From contig CAVZIX010000019.1 of NCBI GenBank assembly GCA_963775395.1, positions 1 to 33,892 of the forward strand: a stretch of 33,892 bases of DNA. The letters are read 5' to 3'. Position numbers and translations under genes: made by a program. Every line of letters starts with the position of its first letter. The stretch's first letter is position 1. Origin of the DNA: JAIBJN01 sp963775395. GTDB lineage: Bacteria > Actinomycetota > Thermoleophilia > Gaiellales > Gaiellaceae. Of this stretch, positions 1 through 10,354 are shown piece by piece. Below the pieces are notes generated by a model. The model ran no database searches, was not told the DNA's origin, and was given only the letters and a program-made list of their open reading frames with translations.

Positions 1-49
1 CTGCTCGACGCAAGGCTGCGACCACTGAGACTGAGATCATTGCCTCGGG

Positions 50-463
50 ATGCGGGATCTCCGGCTCAGCCAGGCCCTCGTGCTGCGCGTGGACGCGGTC
101 TCGAACGCCGCTCTGGCGGTCTTTCTCCTCGCGGCGACCTGGGACGGCCTCTACGAGTTCCTCGGCCTCCCCGTGCCGGAGCCACCGTTCTACGCCCAGC
201 TGCTCGGCGCGGCCCTCGTCGCCTTCGCGATCGTCGAGTGGGCGCTGGCGGGCTCGCCGGCAGAGGCAGCGGTCACGTTCGCGGCGGCGGTCGGGAGCGC
301 CGTCGCCGCGGCGGTGCTCGCGGCCTGGCTCCTCTTCGCGGACACCGACCTCGACACCCACGGCCTCGTCGGCCTCTGGTCGGTGGTGGCGTTTCTCGCG
401 GCGGCAGCGGTCATCCACGCGGTCGTGCTCTGGCGCGGCTGGGCTACCGGCTCCTCGCCTTGA
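50..463 (+). CDS. small four-helix membrane protein, unrecognised family
   Basis: The 137-residue product is almost entirely hydrophobic, with four likely membrane segments at about residues 17-38, 46-66, 70-95 and 104-128, joined by short loops. The second loop region carries the only cluster of prolines (about residues 41-47). There is no signal peptide separate from the first helix and no catalytic motif I can identify, so its role is unknown. The ATG at 50 is the first start in this frame; upstream sequence within the window is too short to judge a promoter. Its last 20 bases overlap the 3' end of smpB on the other strand, so the two genes converge with no terminator space. The composition and strong G/C third positions look like real coding sequence. 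Confidence 0.7.
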   Translation: MRDLRLSQALVLRVDAVSNAALAVFLLAATWDGLYEFLGLPVPEPPFYAQLLGAALVAFAIVEWALAGSPAEAAVTFAAAVGSAVAAAVLAAWLLFADTDLDTHGLVGLWSVVAFLAAAAVIHAVVLWRGWATGSSP

Positions 464-914
464 GCGCGCGCTCGATCTGACGCTTGGCGTCGCGGTCGGC
501 GATGGTGCGCCGCTTGTCGCGCACGTCCTTCCCGCGTGCGAGGGCGAGCTCGACCTTGGCGCGCCCGTTCTTCCAGTAGATCTTCGTCGGGACGAGGGTC
601 AGGCCCTTCTCCTGCATCTTGCCGAGGAGCTGGTCGATCTCCCGCCGGTGCAGGAGCAGCTTGCGCTCGCGGTCGGGATCGTGGTTCGCGATGTTGCCCT
701 GCGTGTACTCGTCGATGTGCGCGCCGACGAGGTAGAGCTCACCGTCGCGAATGTCCCCGAACGCCCGCTGGATGGTGACCTTCCCGTTGCGCAGCGACTT
801 CACCTCGGTGCCGGTCAGCGCGAGGCCGGCCTCGTAGCGGTCGAGGAGGTGATAGTCGTGGCGAGCACGACGGTTCTCGGCGATGAGCTTGGTCCCGGCG
901 GCCATTACCTGCAT
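444..914 (-). CDS. smpB: SsrA-binding protein SmpB
   Basis: SmpB binds tmRNA and brings it to stalled ribosomes for trans-translation. The product (156 residues) has the family signatures in order: IAENRRARHDY near the N-terminus, TGTEVKSLR at about 35-43, AHIDEYTQGN in the centre and KDVRDKR in the basic C-terminal tail. The length is normal for the family. Two ATG codons compete for the start, at 914 (MQVMAAG) and at 905 (MAAG). Neither has a clear ribosome binding site; the shorter form fits family alignments. A run of seven T on the coding strand (921-927) lies just upstream. The gene follows rnr after about 200 bases, a common partnership. No tmRNA gene is visible within the window. The 3' end overlaps the convergent membrane gene by 20 bases. 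Confidence 0.95.
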   Translation of the reverse strand: MQVMAAGTKLIAENRRARHDYHLLDRYEAGLALTGTEVKSLRNGKVTIQRAFGDIRDGELYLVGAHIDEYTQGNIANHDPDRERKLLLHRREIDQLLGKMQEKGLTLVPTKIYWKNGRAKVELALARGKDVRDKRRTIADRDAKRQIERALKARSR

Positions 915-1083
915 TGGACCAAAAAAATTCGCCGAGCCGGTTGCGCTTTCGTCCCCCTCACCGACGGACCTTCCGCTTCCGCGTTGTGCCTACCGGCGAG
1001 GCTTCGGCCTACTCGCGCTCCGTGCTCGGCGCAAGCGGCAACCTAAAGGGACGGGCCACCCCGCGCAAGGGACCGGCGGAGCC

Positions 1084-1105
1084 TTTCTCCGCAAAGAGCG
1101 GAAAA
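1084..1105 (-). terminator. weak hairpin downstream of rnr
   Basis: A short inverted repeat (CCGC at 1089-1092 with GCGG at 1098-1101, extended by T/A pairs with a mismatch) begins about a dozen bases after the rnr stop codon on the minus strand. There is no T tract after it, so it could be a weak terminator, an RNA-processing stop or chance. The rest of the 915-1117 gap holds no tmRNA, tRNA or ORF that I can support; it should hold the smpB promoter if smpB is not co-transcribed with rnr. Confidence 0.25.
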
Positions 1106-1117
1106 TTTCCGAGTGGG

Positions 1118-2797
1118 TCACGCGGGCGCCAGCTCGACCTTGCCCTCCCACCTTCGGACGTCCGCGACCCGGACCTCGATCGCGTCGCCGAGGCGGTAGG
1201 AGAAGCCCCCGCGACGGCCGACGAGGGCCGTTCCGAGGGGGTTCAGCTCGAAGTAGTCGCCGGGAAGGCGCCGCGCCGGGACGTAGCCCTCGAAGACGCC
1301 GTCGAAGCGCACGAAGATGCCCGAGCCGATCGCGCCGACGATCTCGCCCTCGAATGTCGTCTCCCAGCCGTCCTCGAACAGCCGACGCTCGAGGAGCCAG
1401 GCGAGGCAGAGCTCGTCGGCCCTGTACTCGGCCTGCGCGGCGTCGCGCTCGCGCACGGACGTCCACTCCGCGACCTCGGAGAGGTCATCCGGGAGCTCCA
1501 CGTCGAGCACGCCGAGCTCGCGCAGCAGCGCCCGGTGGCAGAGGAGATCCGGATAGCGGCGGATGGGCGAGGTGAAGTGGCAGTACGCGCGACTTGCGAG
1601 GCCCGAGTGCCCGAGGTTACGAGGGTCGTAGCGCGCCTGCTTGAGGGCGCGGAGAACGAGCGCCGGATAGGCTTCGCGCCCCCGCCCTGCCTGGTCGACG
1701 TAGCGGGTGACCGTGGTGCTCACGCGGGCGGCGAGCTGCGCGGCGGCCGCCGGCCGGAGGTTGTCGGGGGCGGGCGGCGTCGGCACCTCGAGGTCGGCGA
1801 GCTTCGCGAGGAGCAGCTCGACCGACTGCGGGTCGGGCTGCTCGTGGACGCGGTAGACAGCCTCGCGGTCGCGGCCGGCCAGCAGCCCGGCGACCGCCTC
1901 GTTGGCGGCGATCATCAGCTCCTCGACGAGCATGTGGGCGAGCGGCTCGGTCTCGATCCAGGCTCGCTCCACTCCGCCGTCGCCGTCGAAGGCGAACGTG
2001 ACCTCGCCCGTCTCGATGCGCAGCGCGCCGCGGCCGTAGCGCCGCTCGCGCAGCGCGGCGGTCACCTCCTCCGCGAGCCGCAGCGACTCGGTCAGCTCGT
2101 CGCTCGCGCGCTCGTGCCCGGCGAGGACCGCCTGGGCGTGCCCGTACGTGAGGCGTTCACGGCTGACGATACGACTGCGGTAGAAGCGCGCTTCGCCCGG
2201 CACGAGATCGCCGTCGAAGGGGATCTCGACCGTGACGCAGCGGCGCTCGACGTGCGGGCGGAGGCTGCAGGCATCGTTCGACAGCTCCTCCGGGAGCATG
2301 GCCTCCACGCGACCGGGGACGTAGACGGAGAACCCTCGCTCACCGGCATCGTGGTCGAGCGGCGAGCCGGCGGGGATGTAGGCGGAGACATCGGCGATGT
2401 GAACCCACGCCCGGACGCCGTCCTCTTCACGCCGCAGGCTGAGCGCGTCGTCGAAGTCCTTCGCCTCGTCGGGATCGATCGTGAAGGCGAAGAGGTCACG
2501 GAGGTCGACGCGGTCGGGCTCGTCGTCAGGTGGCGCGGGAGGCACGGGCGCATGTGGCTTGCGCACGCCGAGATGCCACAGAAGCCCTTCGAGGACCGCT
2601 TCGATGTGGCTCGCCGGCCCGAGCACCCGTTCGACCCGCGCGCGTCCGCGTCCAAGCCGAACGACGACGAGGTCGCCCGGCGACGCGTCGCCCGCGCCCT
2701 TGCGGTCGACGACGACCGGCACACCGCCCTCGAAATACGGCTCGCCGGAGAGGAGCTTGCCCCGGCGCGCAAGCTCACAGACGAGCAGTTCAGGCAC
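1118..2797 (-). CDS. rnr: RNase R / RNase II family 3'-5' exoribonuclease (short form)
   Basis: This is a processive hydrolytic 3'-5' exoribonuclease of the RNB family. The catalytic acidic cluster TIDPDEAKDFDDALS is at about residues 107-121, followed by the full RNB core (HIADVSAYI, the SPIRRYPDLL motif near residue 415). A C-terminal S1 RNA-binding domain occupies about residues 475-556. At 559 residues it is much shorter than E. coli RNase R (813) because only one cold-shock-like domain precedes the RNB core and the basic tail is missing. Start is GTG; its G is shared with the TAG stop of ctpA (TAGTG), which indicates translational coupling. RNase R partners with SmpB-tmRNA in degrading non-stop mRNA, which fits smpB being next downstream. 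RNase II versus RNase R cannot be settled by eye. Confidence 0.92.
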   Translation of the reverse strand: MPELLVCELARRGKLLSGEPYFEGGVPVVVDRKGAGDASPGDLVVVRLGRGRARVERVLGPASHIEAVLEGLLWHLGVRKPHAPVPPAPPDDEPDRVDLRDLFAFTIDPDEAKDFDDALSLRREEDGVRAWVHIADVSAYIPAGSPLDHDAGERGFSVYVPGRVEAMLPEELSNDACSLRPHVERRCVTVEIPFDGDLVPGEARFYRSRIVSRERLTYGHAQAVLAGHERASDELTESLRLAEEVTAALRERRYGRGALRIETGEVTFAFDGDGGVERAWIETEPLAHMLVEELMIAANEAVAGLLAGRDREAVYRVHEQPDPQSVELLLAKLADLEVPTPPAPDNLRPAAAAQLAARVSTTVTRYVDQAGRGREAYPALVLRALKQARYDPRNLGHSGLASRAYCHFTSPIRRYPDLLCHRALLRELGVLDVELPDDLSEVAEWTSVRERDAAQAEYRADELCLAWLLERRLFEDGWETTFEGEIVGAIGSGIFVRFDGVFEGYVPARRLPGDYFELNPLGTALVGRRGGFSYRLGDAIEVRVADVRRWEGKVELAPA

Positions 2798-3783
2798 TAC
2801 TTGCCGCGGAGGACCTGGAGAATCGCCCGGCGGGCGATCTGGATCGCCTCGTCATGATCCGCCGTGAGCGGGTCGTCGACCGCCTCCACCGAGGGGTGGA
2901 GGCCCTCGCCGGTGATGTCCGCGCCTGCAGGCGTGACGTACTTCGCAGTCGTGAGCTTGAGCGCGCGTCCGTTCAGGAGCGGCGCGACGGTCTGGACGGA
3001 GGCCTTCCCGAACGTGCGCTGCCCGACGAGGATCGCACGATCGTGGTCGACGAGGGCGCCGGCGACGATCTCGGCGGCGCTCGCGCTGCCGCCGTTCACC
3101 AGCACGACCAGCGGCAGCTTGGGCTGCGTCGGAAAGCCGGTGACCCGGTACGTGTGCTCCTCCTCGTGCAGGCCGGCGGTGTGGCACACGACGCCGTCGG
3201 CGATGAAGATCGACGCCACGTCGACCGCCTGCGAGAGCAGGCCGCCGGGGTTGTCGCGAAGATCGATGATCGCGCCGGTCGCGCCCTTCGCGACGAGACG
3301 CTTCGTGGTCGCCGTGACCTGGTCGGCGGCGTCGGCCGAGAACGAGAAGATGCGGATGTAGGCGACCTTCTGCTTCTTGACACGCATCAGGCGCGCGCTG
3401 ATCGGCGGCACAGCGATCTCCCTCCGCACCACCTCCACGTCGAACGCCTCCTTCTGCGGCGGCCTCCGTACGCGCAGGCGGACCACCGTTCCCGCGTGCC
3501 CCTTGATCAGCGTCAGCGCACTCTCGAAGGGCTTGTCGGCGACGACGGCGCCGTCGATGCGGACGATCACGTCACCGGGTTGGATCCCCGCCGACTTGGC
3601 GGGGCCCGGGTAGGCGGACGTCACGACGAGCCCGCCGCTCGCGGGCCCGACGGTGAGGCCGATGCCCGAGTACGTGCCGTCGGTGCGGTCGCGCAGGCTC
3701 TCGAACTCGGTGGCCGTGAGCACCTCCGTGTGCGGGTCCTCCAGCCCGTCGAGGATGCCGTCGACGGTCGGACGCGCGAGCAC
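2797..3783 (-). CDS. ctpA: S41 family C-terminal processing peptidase CtpA (body; N-terminus in another frame)
   Basis: The product is a PDZ-containing serine protease of the S41 family that normally acts outside the membrane on cell-wall or secreted proteins. The PDZ domain spans about residues 40-105 (YSGIGLTVG, AGIQPGDVIVRIDG). The catalytic serine lies in NGGSASAAEI and the catalytic lysine in GQRTFGKASVQ. The frame stays open upstream of this GTG and continues to encode family-like sequence (DPSIRLIDEV, then NAAYYRWIHPDVL), but no start codon exists there. The expected signal peptide is found at 3979 in the next frame. Skipping one base near 3893-3905 would join them into a 393-residue protein, normal for the family. 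It is either a pseudogene, a frameshift-expressed gene or a sequencing error. Transcribed with ftsE-ftsX and rnr. Confidence 0.88.
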   Translation of the reverse strand: MLARPTVDGILDGLEDPHTEVLTATEFESLRDRTDGTYSGIGLTVGPASGGLVVTSAYPGPAKSAGIQPGDVIVRIDGAVVADKPFESALTLIKGHAGTVVRLRVRRPPQKEAFDVEVVRREIAVPPISARLMRVKKQKVAYIRIFSFSADAADQVTATTKRLVAKGATGAIIDLRDNPGGLLSQAVDVASIFIADGVVCHTAGLHEEEHTYRVTGFPTQPKLPLVVLVNGGSASAAEIVAGALVDHDRAILVGQRTFGKASVQTVAPLLNGRALKLTTAKYVTPAGADITGEGLHPSVEAVDDPLTADHDEAIQIARRAILQVLRGK

Positions 3784-3979
3784 GTCGGGATGGATCCAGC
3801 GGTAGTAGGCGGCGTTGAGCTCGCTCCGGACCTCGTCGATCAGACGGATCGACGGGTCCGTGGTGCGCGGGGCCGCGGCCTGGCTCGCGCTGTCCGTCGG
3901 ACTGTGTGAGGACGAAGCCGAGAGCGAACGCGGCGACGACGACCAGGGTCGCGGCGAGATAGCCGGCCGCCCGTCTCAC
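3784..3979 (-). pseudogene. ctpA: displaced 5' part of ctpA (signal peptide and linker)
   Basis: From a GTG at 3979 the minus strand encodes a textbook export signal: MRRAAGYLAATL followed by a hydrophobic stretch ending at FVLTQS. After about 29 codons this frame degenerates into arginine- and proline-rich shadow sequence. The next frame then reads SASQAAAPRTTDPSIRLIDEV and runs straight into the CtpA body. The switch requires one base to be skipped around 3893-3905 (coding-strand TCCGACGGACAG). I see no slippery heptamer or stimulatory hairpin that would argue for programmed frameshifting. Confidence 0.75.
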
Positions 3980-4025
3980 AGGCCGCCCGCCGTCCGCAGT
4001 CCCGGGCCGGCCGCCAGCACTGCCG

Positions 4026-4910
4026 TCAGATCCGCAGGAAGCGCCGCAGCGTGATGCCGGAGCCCGCGGCGCCCACGAGCAGGCTCACTGCGACGAGAAT
4101 GAGGGCCACGACCGGGAAGCTCCACGCATTGATGTCGTCCGGGCTCTCCACACGACCCATGATGCCTGGGAGCGCCAGCTCCTTCGCCATCAGGAGCAGG
4201 ACGACCGCGAGGACGGATCCGGCCAGGCCGCAGAGGATGCCCTCGAGCATGAACGGGGCGCGCACGAACCAGTTGGACGCGCCGACAAGCTTCATCACCT
4301 CGATCTCACGGCGCCGCGAGAAGATCGAGAGGCGAATCGTGTTGGCGATCAGGATGGTCGAGGCGATCAGGAGGATGATGCTCCCGACGAGGAAGATCCC
4401 GCCGATGATCGTCGCCACCTGGAGCACACGCTCGGCCTTCTTCTCGCCGTAGATGACCTTCTCGACCCCTTGTGGCGGTGGGTCGAGCGTCCCGGCGATC
4501 GCCTTCACCCGCTCCGCATCGACCGGGATGACCTTGTAGGCGGGCGGCAGCGGGTTCCGCGCCAGGTTGCCCGCCAGGTCGGGGAACCGCCTCTCCATCT
4601 CCTCGAGCGCTTCCTCCTTGGAGATGAAGTCGATCGAATCGACGTCGGGGTTGTTGGCGAGCTGCGCCCGGACGGCCTCGATCTGCTGCGGGGTCGCCTC
4701 CTGCCCGCAGATGGTGTCGGTGCAGAAGTACACGTTCACGACCAGGTCCTTCTTGACGTGGTCCGTCCACGAGATGACCCAGGTCCCCAGGGCGATGAAG
4801 AGCCCGAGCAGGAACATCCCGATGAGGACGGTCATGACTGCCGCCACCGTGGTCGAGAGGTTCGCGGCGATCGAGCGGAAGGCTTCGGTGACGAAGAGTC
4901 GCGCCCTCAA
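4026..4910 (-). CDS. ftsX: cell division ABC transporter permease FtsX
   Basis: FtsX is the membrane half of the FtsEX complex, which couples ATP hydrolysis in the cytoplasm to activation of peptidoglycan hydrolases outside. The 294-residue protein has the family layout: a membrane helix at about 22-45, a large extracytoplasmic domain (about 50-160, with two cysteines in FCTDTICGQE), then three helices at about 170-195, 215-245 and 265-285. The motif RREIEVMKLVGAS precedes the third helix as in other FtsX proteins. The start is a TTG, three bases beyond the ftsE stop, giving tight coupling. No M23 peptidase or other periplasmic partner gene sits between ftsX and ctpA; the gap is only about 46 bases. 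Confidence 0.95.
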   Translation of the reverse strand: MRARLFVTEAFRSIAANLSTTVAAVMTVLIGMFLLGLFIALGTWVISWTDHVKKDLVVNVYFCTDTICGQEATPQQIEAVRAQLANNPDVDSIDFISKEEALEEMERRFPDLAGNLARNPLPPAYKVIPVDAERVKAIAGTLDPPPQGVEKVIYGEKKAERVLQVATIIGGIFLVGSIILLIASTILIANTIRLSIFSRRREIEVMKLVGASNWFVRAPFMLEGILCGLAGSVLAVVLLLMAKELALPGIMGRVESPDDINAWSFPVVALILVAVSLLVGAAGSGITLRRFLRI

Positions 4911-4913
4911 GGC

Positions 4914-5723
4914 TTATCCGTAGCCGCCCCGTCGCTCGTCCCGGATGACGACGCCGTCCTCGAGGGCGATGACGCGCTTGCGCATCTTGTCGACCATCTC
5001 GCGGTCGTGCGTGGCCATGACCACCGTGGTGCCCGTGCGGTTGATGCGGTAGAGGAGCTGCATGATCCCGACGGACGTGTCGGGATCGAGGTTCCCCGTC
5101 GGCTCGTCGCAGATGAGGAGCGGCGGGTGGTTGACGAACGCTCGCGCGATCGAAACGCGCTGCTGCTCGCCGCCGGACAGCTCGTGCGGGTGGTTGTTCA
5201 TCTTCGCGCCGAGGCCGACGAGGGCCATGATCTCGGGCACCTTGGATCGGATCTGCGCCTTCGACTCGCCCTGCACCTTGAGCGCGTAGGCGACGTTGTC
5301 GTACGCCGTACGGTCGGTCAGGAGCTTGAAGTCCTGAAAGACGCAGCCGAGGTTGCGGCGAAGCATCGGGATCTTCGAGCCCTTCAGGCGGGCCAGCTCG
5401 CGGCCGCCGACGAGGATCTTTCCGCGCGTCGGGTCGAGCTCCTTGAGGAGCAGGCGCATGATCGTCGACTTGCCCGAGCCCGAGGGGCCGACGAGGAAGA
5501 CGAACTCGCCCTTCTCGATCACGAAGCTCGTGTCGCGCAGGGCGACGACGTTCGGGTCGTAGATCTTCGTGACGCCCTCGAAGACGATCATGGGCGTCCC
5601 GGAAGGCGCCGGCTGGGTCTCGTCCGGATGGGCGGCGGCTGCAGCGTCGGGCGGGTCGCCGATCAATGCGGCCGCGGGCGCTTCAGGCTGTTGGAGTTGC
5701 TCTTTGAGGTCGGCTTCCTGCAC
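4914..5723 (-). CDS. ftsE: cell division ATP-binding protein FtsE with N-terminal extension
   Basis: FtsE is the cytoplasmic ABC ATPase of the FtsEX division complex. Visible motifs are Walker A GPSGSGKST (about residue 79), the Q-loop FQDF, the signature LSGGEQQR, Walker B LLICDEPTGNLD and the H-loop THD. The usual FtsE begins at MIVFEGVTKIY, which here is residue 45 (ATG at 5591). The preceding 44 residues are Pro/Ala-rich and acidic with no family counterpart I know. The GTG at 5723 has no good ribosome binding site, so the shorter start at 5591 is a real alternative. The open frame and codon composition before 5591 still look coding. It is followed three bases later by ftsX. Confidence 0.93.
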   Translation of the reverse strand: MQEADLKEQLQQPEAPAAALIGDPPDAAAAAHPDETQPAPSGTPMIVFEGVTKIYDPNVVALRDTSFVIEKGEFVFLVGPSGSGKSTIMRLLLKELDPTRGKILVGGRELARLKGSKIPMLRRNLGCVFQDFKLLTDRTAYDNVAYALKVQGESKAQIRSKVPEIMALVGLGAKMNNHPHELSGGEQQRVSIARAFVNHPPLLICDEPTGNLDPDTSVGIMQLLYRINRTGTTVVMATHDREMVDKMRKRVIALEDGVVIRDERRGGYG

Positions 5724-5782
5724 CGGTCTACACGTGGTCGCCCGTCCCGAGGGCGCACCGGTCGGGTTTCTGCAAGGAGTCG

Positions 5783-5788
5783 AGTCTA
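5783..5788 (-). promoter_or_regulatory. possible -10 box for ftsE operon
   Basis: On the minus strand TAGACT lies about 60 bases upstream of the ftsE GTG, inside the 93-base gap after prfB. It fits the TANNNT actinobacterial -10 pattern. No convincing -35 hexamer is at the right distance. A chance match is quite possible. Confidence 0.25.
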
Positions 5789-5816
5789 GCGAAACACGCG
5801 GGCGGCATACAGCACA

Positions 5817-6924
5817 TCAGGCAACAGCTCCAGTGGCGTGGGCTAGGAGGTACGCGCGGATGAAACGGTCGAGATCCCCGTCGAGGACGGCTTGGGCGTT
5901 TCCTTCTTCGACATCGGTGCGGTGATCCTTCACGAGCTGGTACGGGTGGAGCACGTAGCTGCGGATCTGGCTCCCGAAGCCCGTGTCCAGCACCTCCCCG
6001 CGCTCCTGTGCGAGCTCGGCCTCCCGGCGCTCGAGCTCGTGCTCGGCCAGGCGGCTGCGCAGGATCCGCATCGCCGTCTGGCGGTTCGAGAGCTGTGAGC
6101 GCTCGTTCTGGCACTGGACGACGATCCCGGTCGGGACGTGCGTGATGCGGACGGCCGAATCCGTCTTGTTCACGTGCTGGCCGCCCGCGCCGCTGGCACG
6201 GTAGGTGTCGATCCGGAGGTCGGACTCGTCGATCTCGAGGTCGACGTCGTCGTCGACGAGCGGGCTCACGATCACCTGCGCGAAGGAGGTGTGGCGGCGG
6301 TGCGCCTGGTCGAAGGGCGACAGGCGGACGAGCCTGTGCACGCCGCGCTCGGCCTTCAGCGTGCCGTAGGCGTTCTCGCCCTCGACCGTGAAGGTCGCCG
6401 ACTTGAGGCCCGCCTCCTCCCCTGGCGACTCCTCGACGAGCTCGGTCTTGAACCCGCGATCGGCCGCCCAGCGGAGGTACATGCGCAGCAGGATCTCGGT
6501 CCAGTCCTGGGCGTCGGTTCCCCCCGTGCCCGCGTGGATCGAGACGACGGCGCCGCCGGCGTCGTAGTCGCCGCTGAAGAGCGAGTCCTCCTGGAGGCGG
6601 TCGAGCTGCCCGCGCAGGGCGACGGCGCTCTGCTCGACCTCGTCGAGCTCGCCGTCGTCGGAAACCAGCGTCACCAGCTCGCCGAGATCCTCGGCGTCCC
6701 TGCTGAGCTGGCCGTAACGCTCGAGGCGGCGTGAGAGCCGGGAATGCTCGGCGGAGATGCGGGCCGCCTCCCGCTGGTCGTCCCAGAACCCCGGGGCGCC
6801 CATGGCCTCCTCGAGCTCGGCGAGCCGCGCCTTCAGACCCTCGGGGTCAAAGGTAATCACGGACCCAGGCCAACTGGGTCCCAATCTCTGCGAGCTCTCG
6901 CTCCACCGCGCTCCTCTCGGCCAT
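5817..6924 (-). CDS. prfB: peptide chain release factor 2, with programmed +1 frameshift
   Basis: RF2 recognises UGA and UAA stop codons and triggers peptide release. The catalytic GGQ is in GAGGQHVNKTDSAVRI, and the codon-recognition region carries the RF2-type SPF tripeptide (RLSPFDQAHRRHTSF). The gene starts at an ATG at 6924 (MAERSAVERELAEI). After 25 codons this frame ends ...VRDYL at an in-frame TGA (6849-6847). The main frame resumes with DPEGLKARLAELEEAM. The junction reads CTTTGAC, exactly the conserved autoregulatory site where low RF2 lets the ribosome slip +1. The joined product is 368 residues, matching E. coli RF2 (365). Starts further upstream in the main frame (up to 7004) encode low-complexity sequence and are not credible. 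The gene follows secA. Confidence 0.95.
6846..6852 (-). promoter_or_regulatory. prfB programmed +1 frameshift site (CTTTGAC)
   Basis: The coding strand reads CTT TGA C at codons 25-26 of prfB, the canonical slippery sequence with the UGA that RF2 itself decodes. In E. coli a Shine-Dalgarno-like AGGGGG lies three bases before CTT. Here the preceding bases are TGGGTCCGTGATTAC, so the only G-rich stretch is further away and weak. The site lets the cell sense RF2 levels. Confidence 0.93.
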
Positions 6925-6930
6925 GCGTGG

Positions 6931-6936
6931 ATGGTA
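6931..6936 (-). promoter_or_regulatory. -10 box of a likely leaderless prfB promoter
   Basis: TACCAT on the minus strand ends six bases before the prfB ATG (TACCAT-CCACGC-ATG). That spacing would start transcription at or beside the A of the start codon. No ribosome binding site is present, which fits a leaderless message. No good -35 is visible. The rest of the 6925-7090 gap shows no other gene. Confidence 0.5.
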
Positions 6937-7090
6937 GCGCCCGGATCGAACGGCTCCGACCGGTCCCTTCGGTCCCTGTCCGCGGGGCCACCCCGGGCCA
7001 CCACCCGCTTTGGACGCTAGCGAGGAAAACCGCACGCGTGGCGCGCGGATCGTGCCGAGAGGGTGAAAGAGGAGGCGGGCGGGCCGGCGC

Positions 7091-9787
<2,697 letters not shown>

Positions 9788-9793
9788 CAGTTC

Positions 9794-9799
9794 AGGGTA
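9794..9799 (-). promoter_or_regulatory. -10 box of a likely leaderless secA promoter
   Basis: TACCCT ends exactly six bases before the secA ATG on the minus strand (TACCCT-GAACTG-ATG). No Shine-Dalgarno sequence lies between. The spacing is the same as at prfB, which supports a shared leaderless architecture. No convincing -35 element was found. Confidence 0.45.
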
Positions 9800-9814
9800 G
9801 CGAGAGGACGGCTT

Positions 9815-10354
9815 CTAGAGAGGGTCGATGGTCAGCTCCCACCGACTGTCATCCACCCTATCGGCACGCGCGACGAAAGCCTGAAAGCGAGCCGCGCCCC
9901 GGCTCTCGAGCGTCGCGAAGGCCTCGCCTTCCGGCCCTTCCGGGACGTCCGAAGCCATCTCCCCGTCGACGAGCAGCGTCGTGTCGCCGTCGGGCGGCAC
10001 GGCAACCTCGAGCGACATCGCCGAGATCCCGGGCGGGAGCGAGATGAGCTCGGACTCGAGCTGGAGGCCGCCCACGGTCCACTCCGAGTCGCCCTGGCGC
10101 ACGGCGCGCACGACGAGCGGCGGCGCGAGGCCGAGCTCACCGGTCAGCTCCGTCACGGCCTCCGACGGCACGTCCCCGACGACCGTGCCGTCGGCGAAGA
10201 CGCGGAACTCGAGCTCGGCGGCCTCGTAGCCCCGCAGGGACGGTGCCTGCACGAGCGCGGTCGCGTCCCAGTCGCGCGCCCGCGCGAGCCCCGAGACGCC
10301 GCTCTCCACCCAGCGGAAGACCCGCGGGTCGCGAATCTCCTCGCCGCCTGTCAC
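9815..10354 (-). CDS. conserved-context hypothetical protein between hpf and secA
   Basis: I do not recognise this 179-residue protein. It has no signal peptide, membrane helix or cysteine. It is acidic and rich in beta-prone stretches (ELEFRVFADGTVVGDV, LLVDGEMASDV, SRWELTIDPL), suggesting a soluble beta-sandwich-like fold. The GTG start overlaps the hpf stop by four bases (GTGA), and secA begins 27 bases after its stop, so it should be co-translated with hpf. The context suggests a link to ribosome hibernation or secretion, but that is guilt by association only. Confidence 0.75.
   Translation of the reverse strand: MTGGEEIRDPRVFRWVESGVSGLARARDWDATALVQAPSLRGYEAAELEFRVFADGTVVGDVPSEAVTELTGELGLAPPLVVRAVRQGDSEWTVGGLQLESELISLPPGISAMSLEVAVPPDGDTTLLVDGEMASDVPEGPEGEAFATLESRGAARFQAFVARADRVDDSRWELTIDPL

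Noticed and set aside
915..1117. Possible tmRNA gene beside smpB
   Set aside because: The gap is only about 200 bases and lacks the tRNA-like ends and tag reading frame of tmRNA.
914..2857. Long plus-strand open frame of 647 codons opposite rnr
   Set aside because: It is the mirror of the rnr codons; its product is Arg/Val/Glu-rich low-complexity sequence with no domain, while the minus strand encodes a complete RNase.
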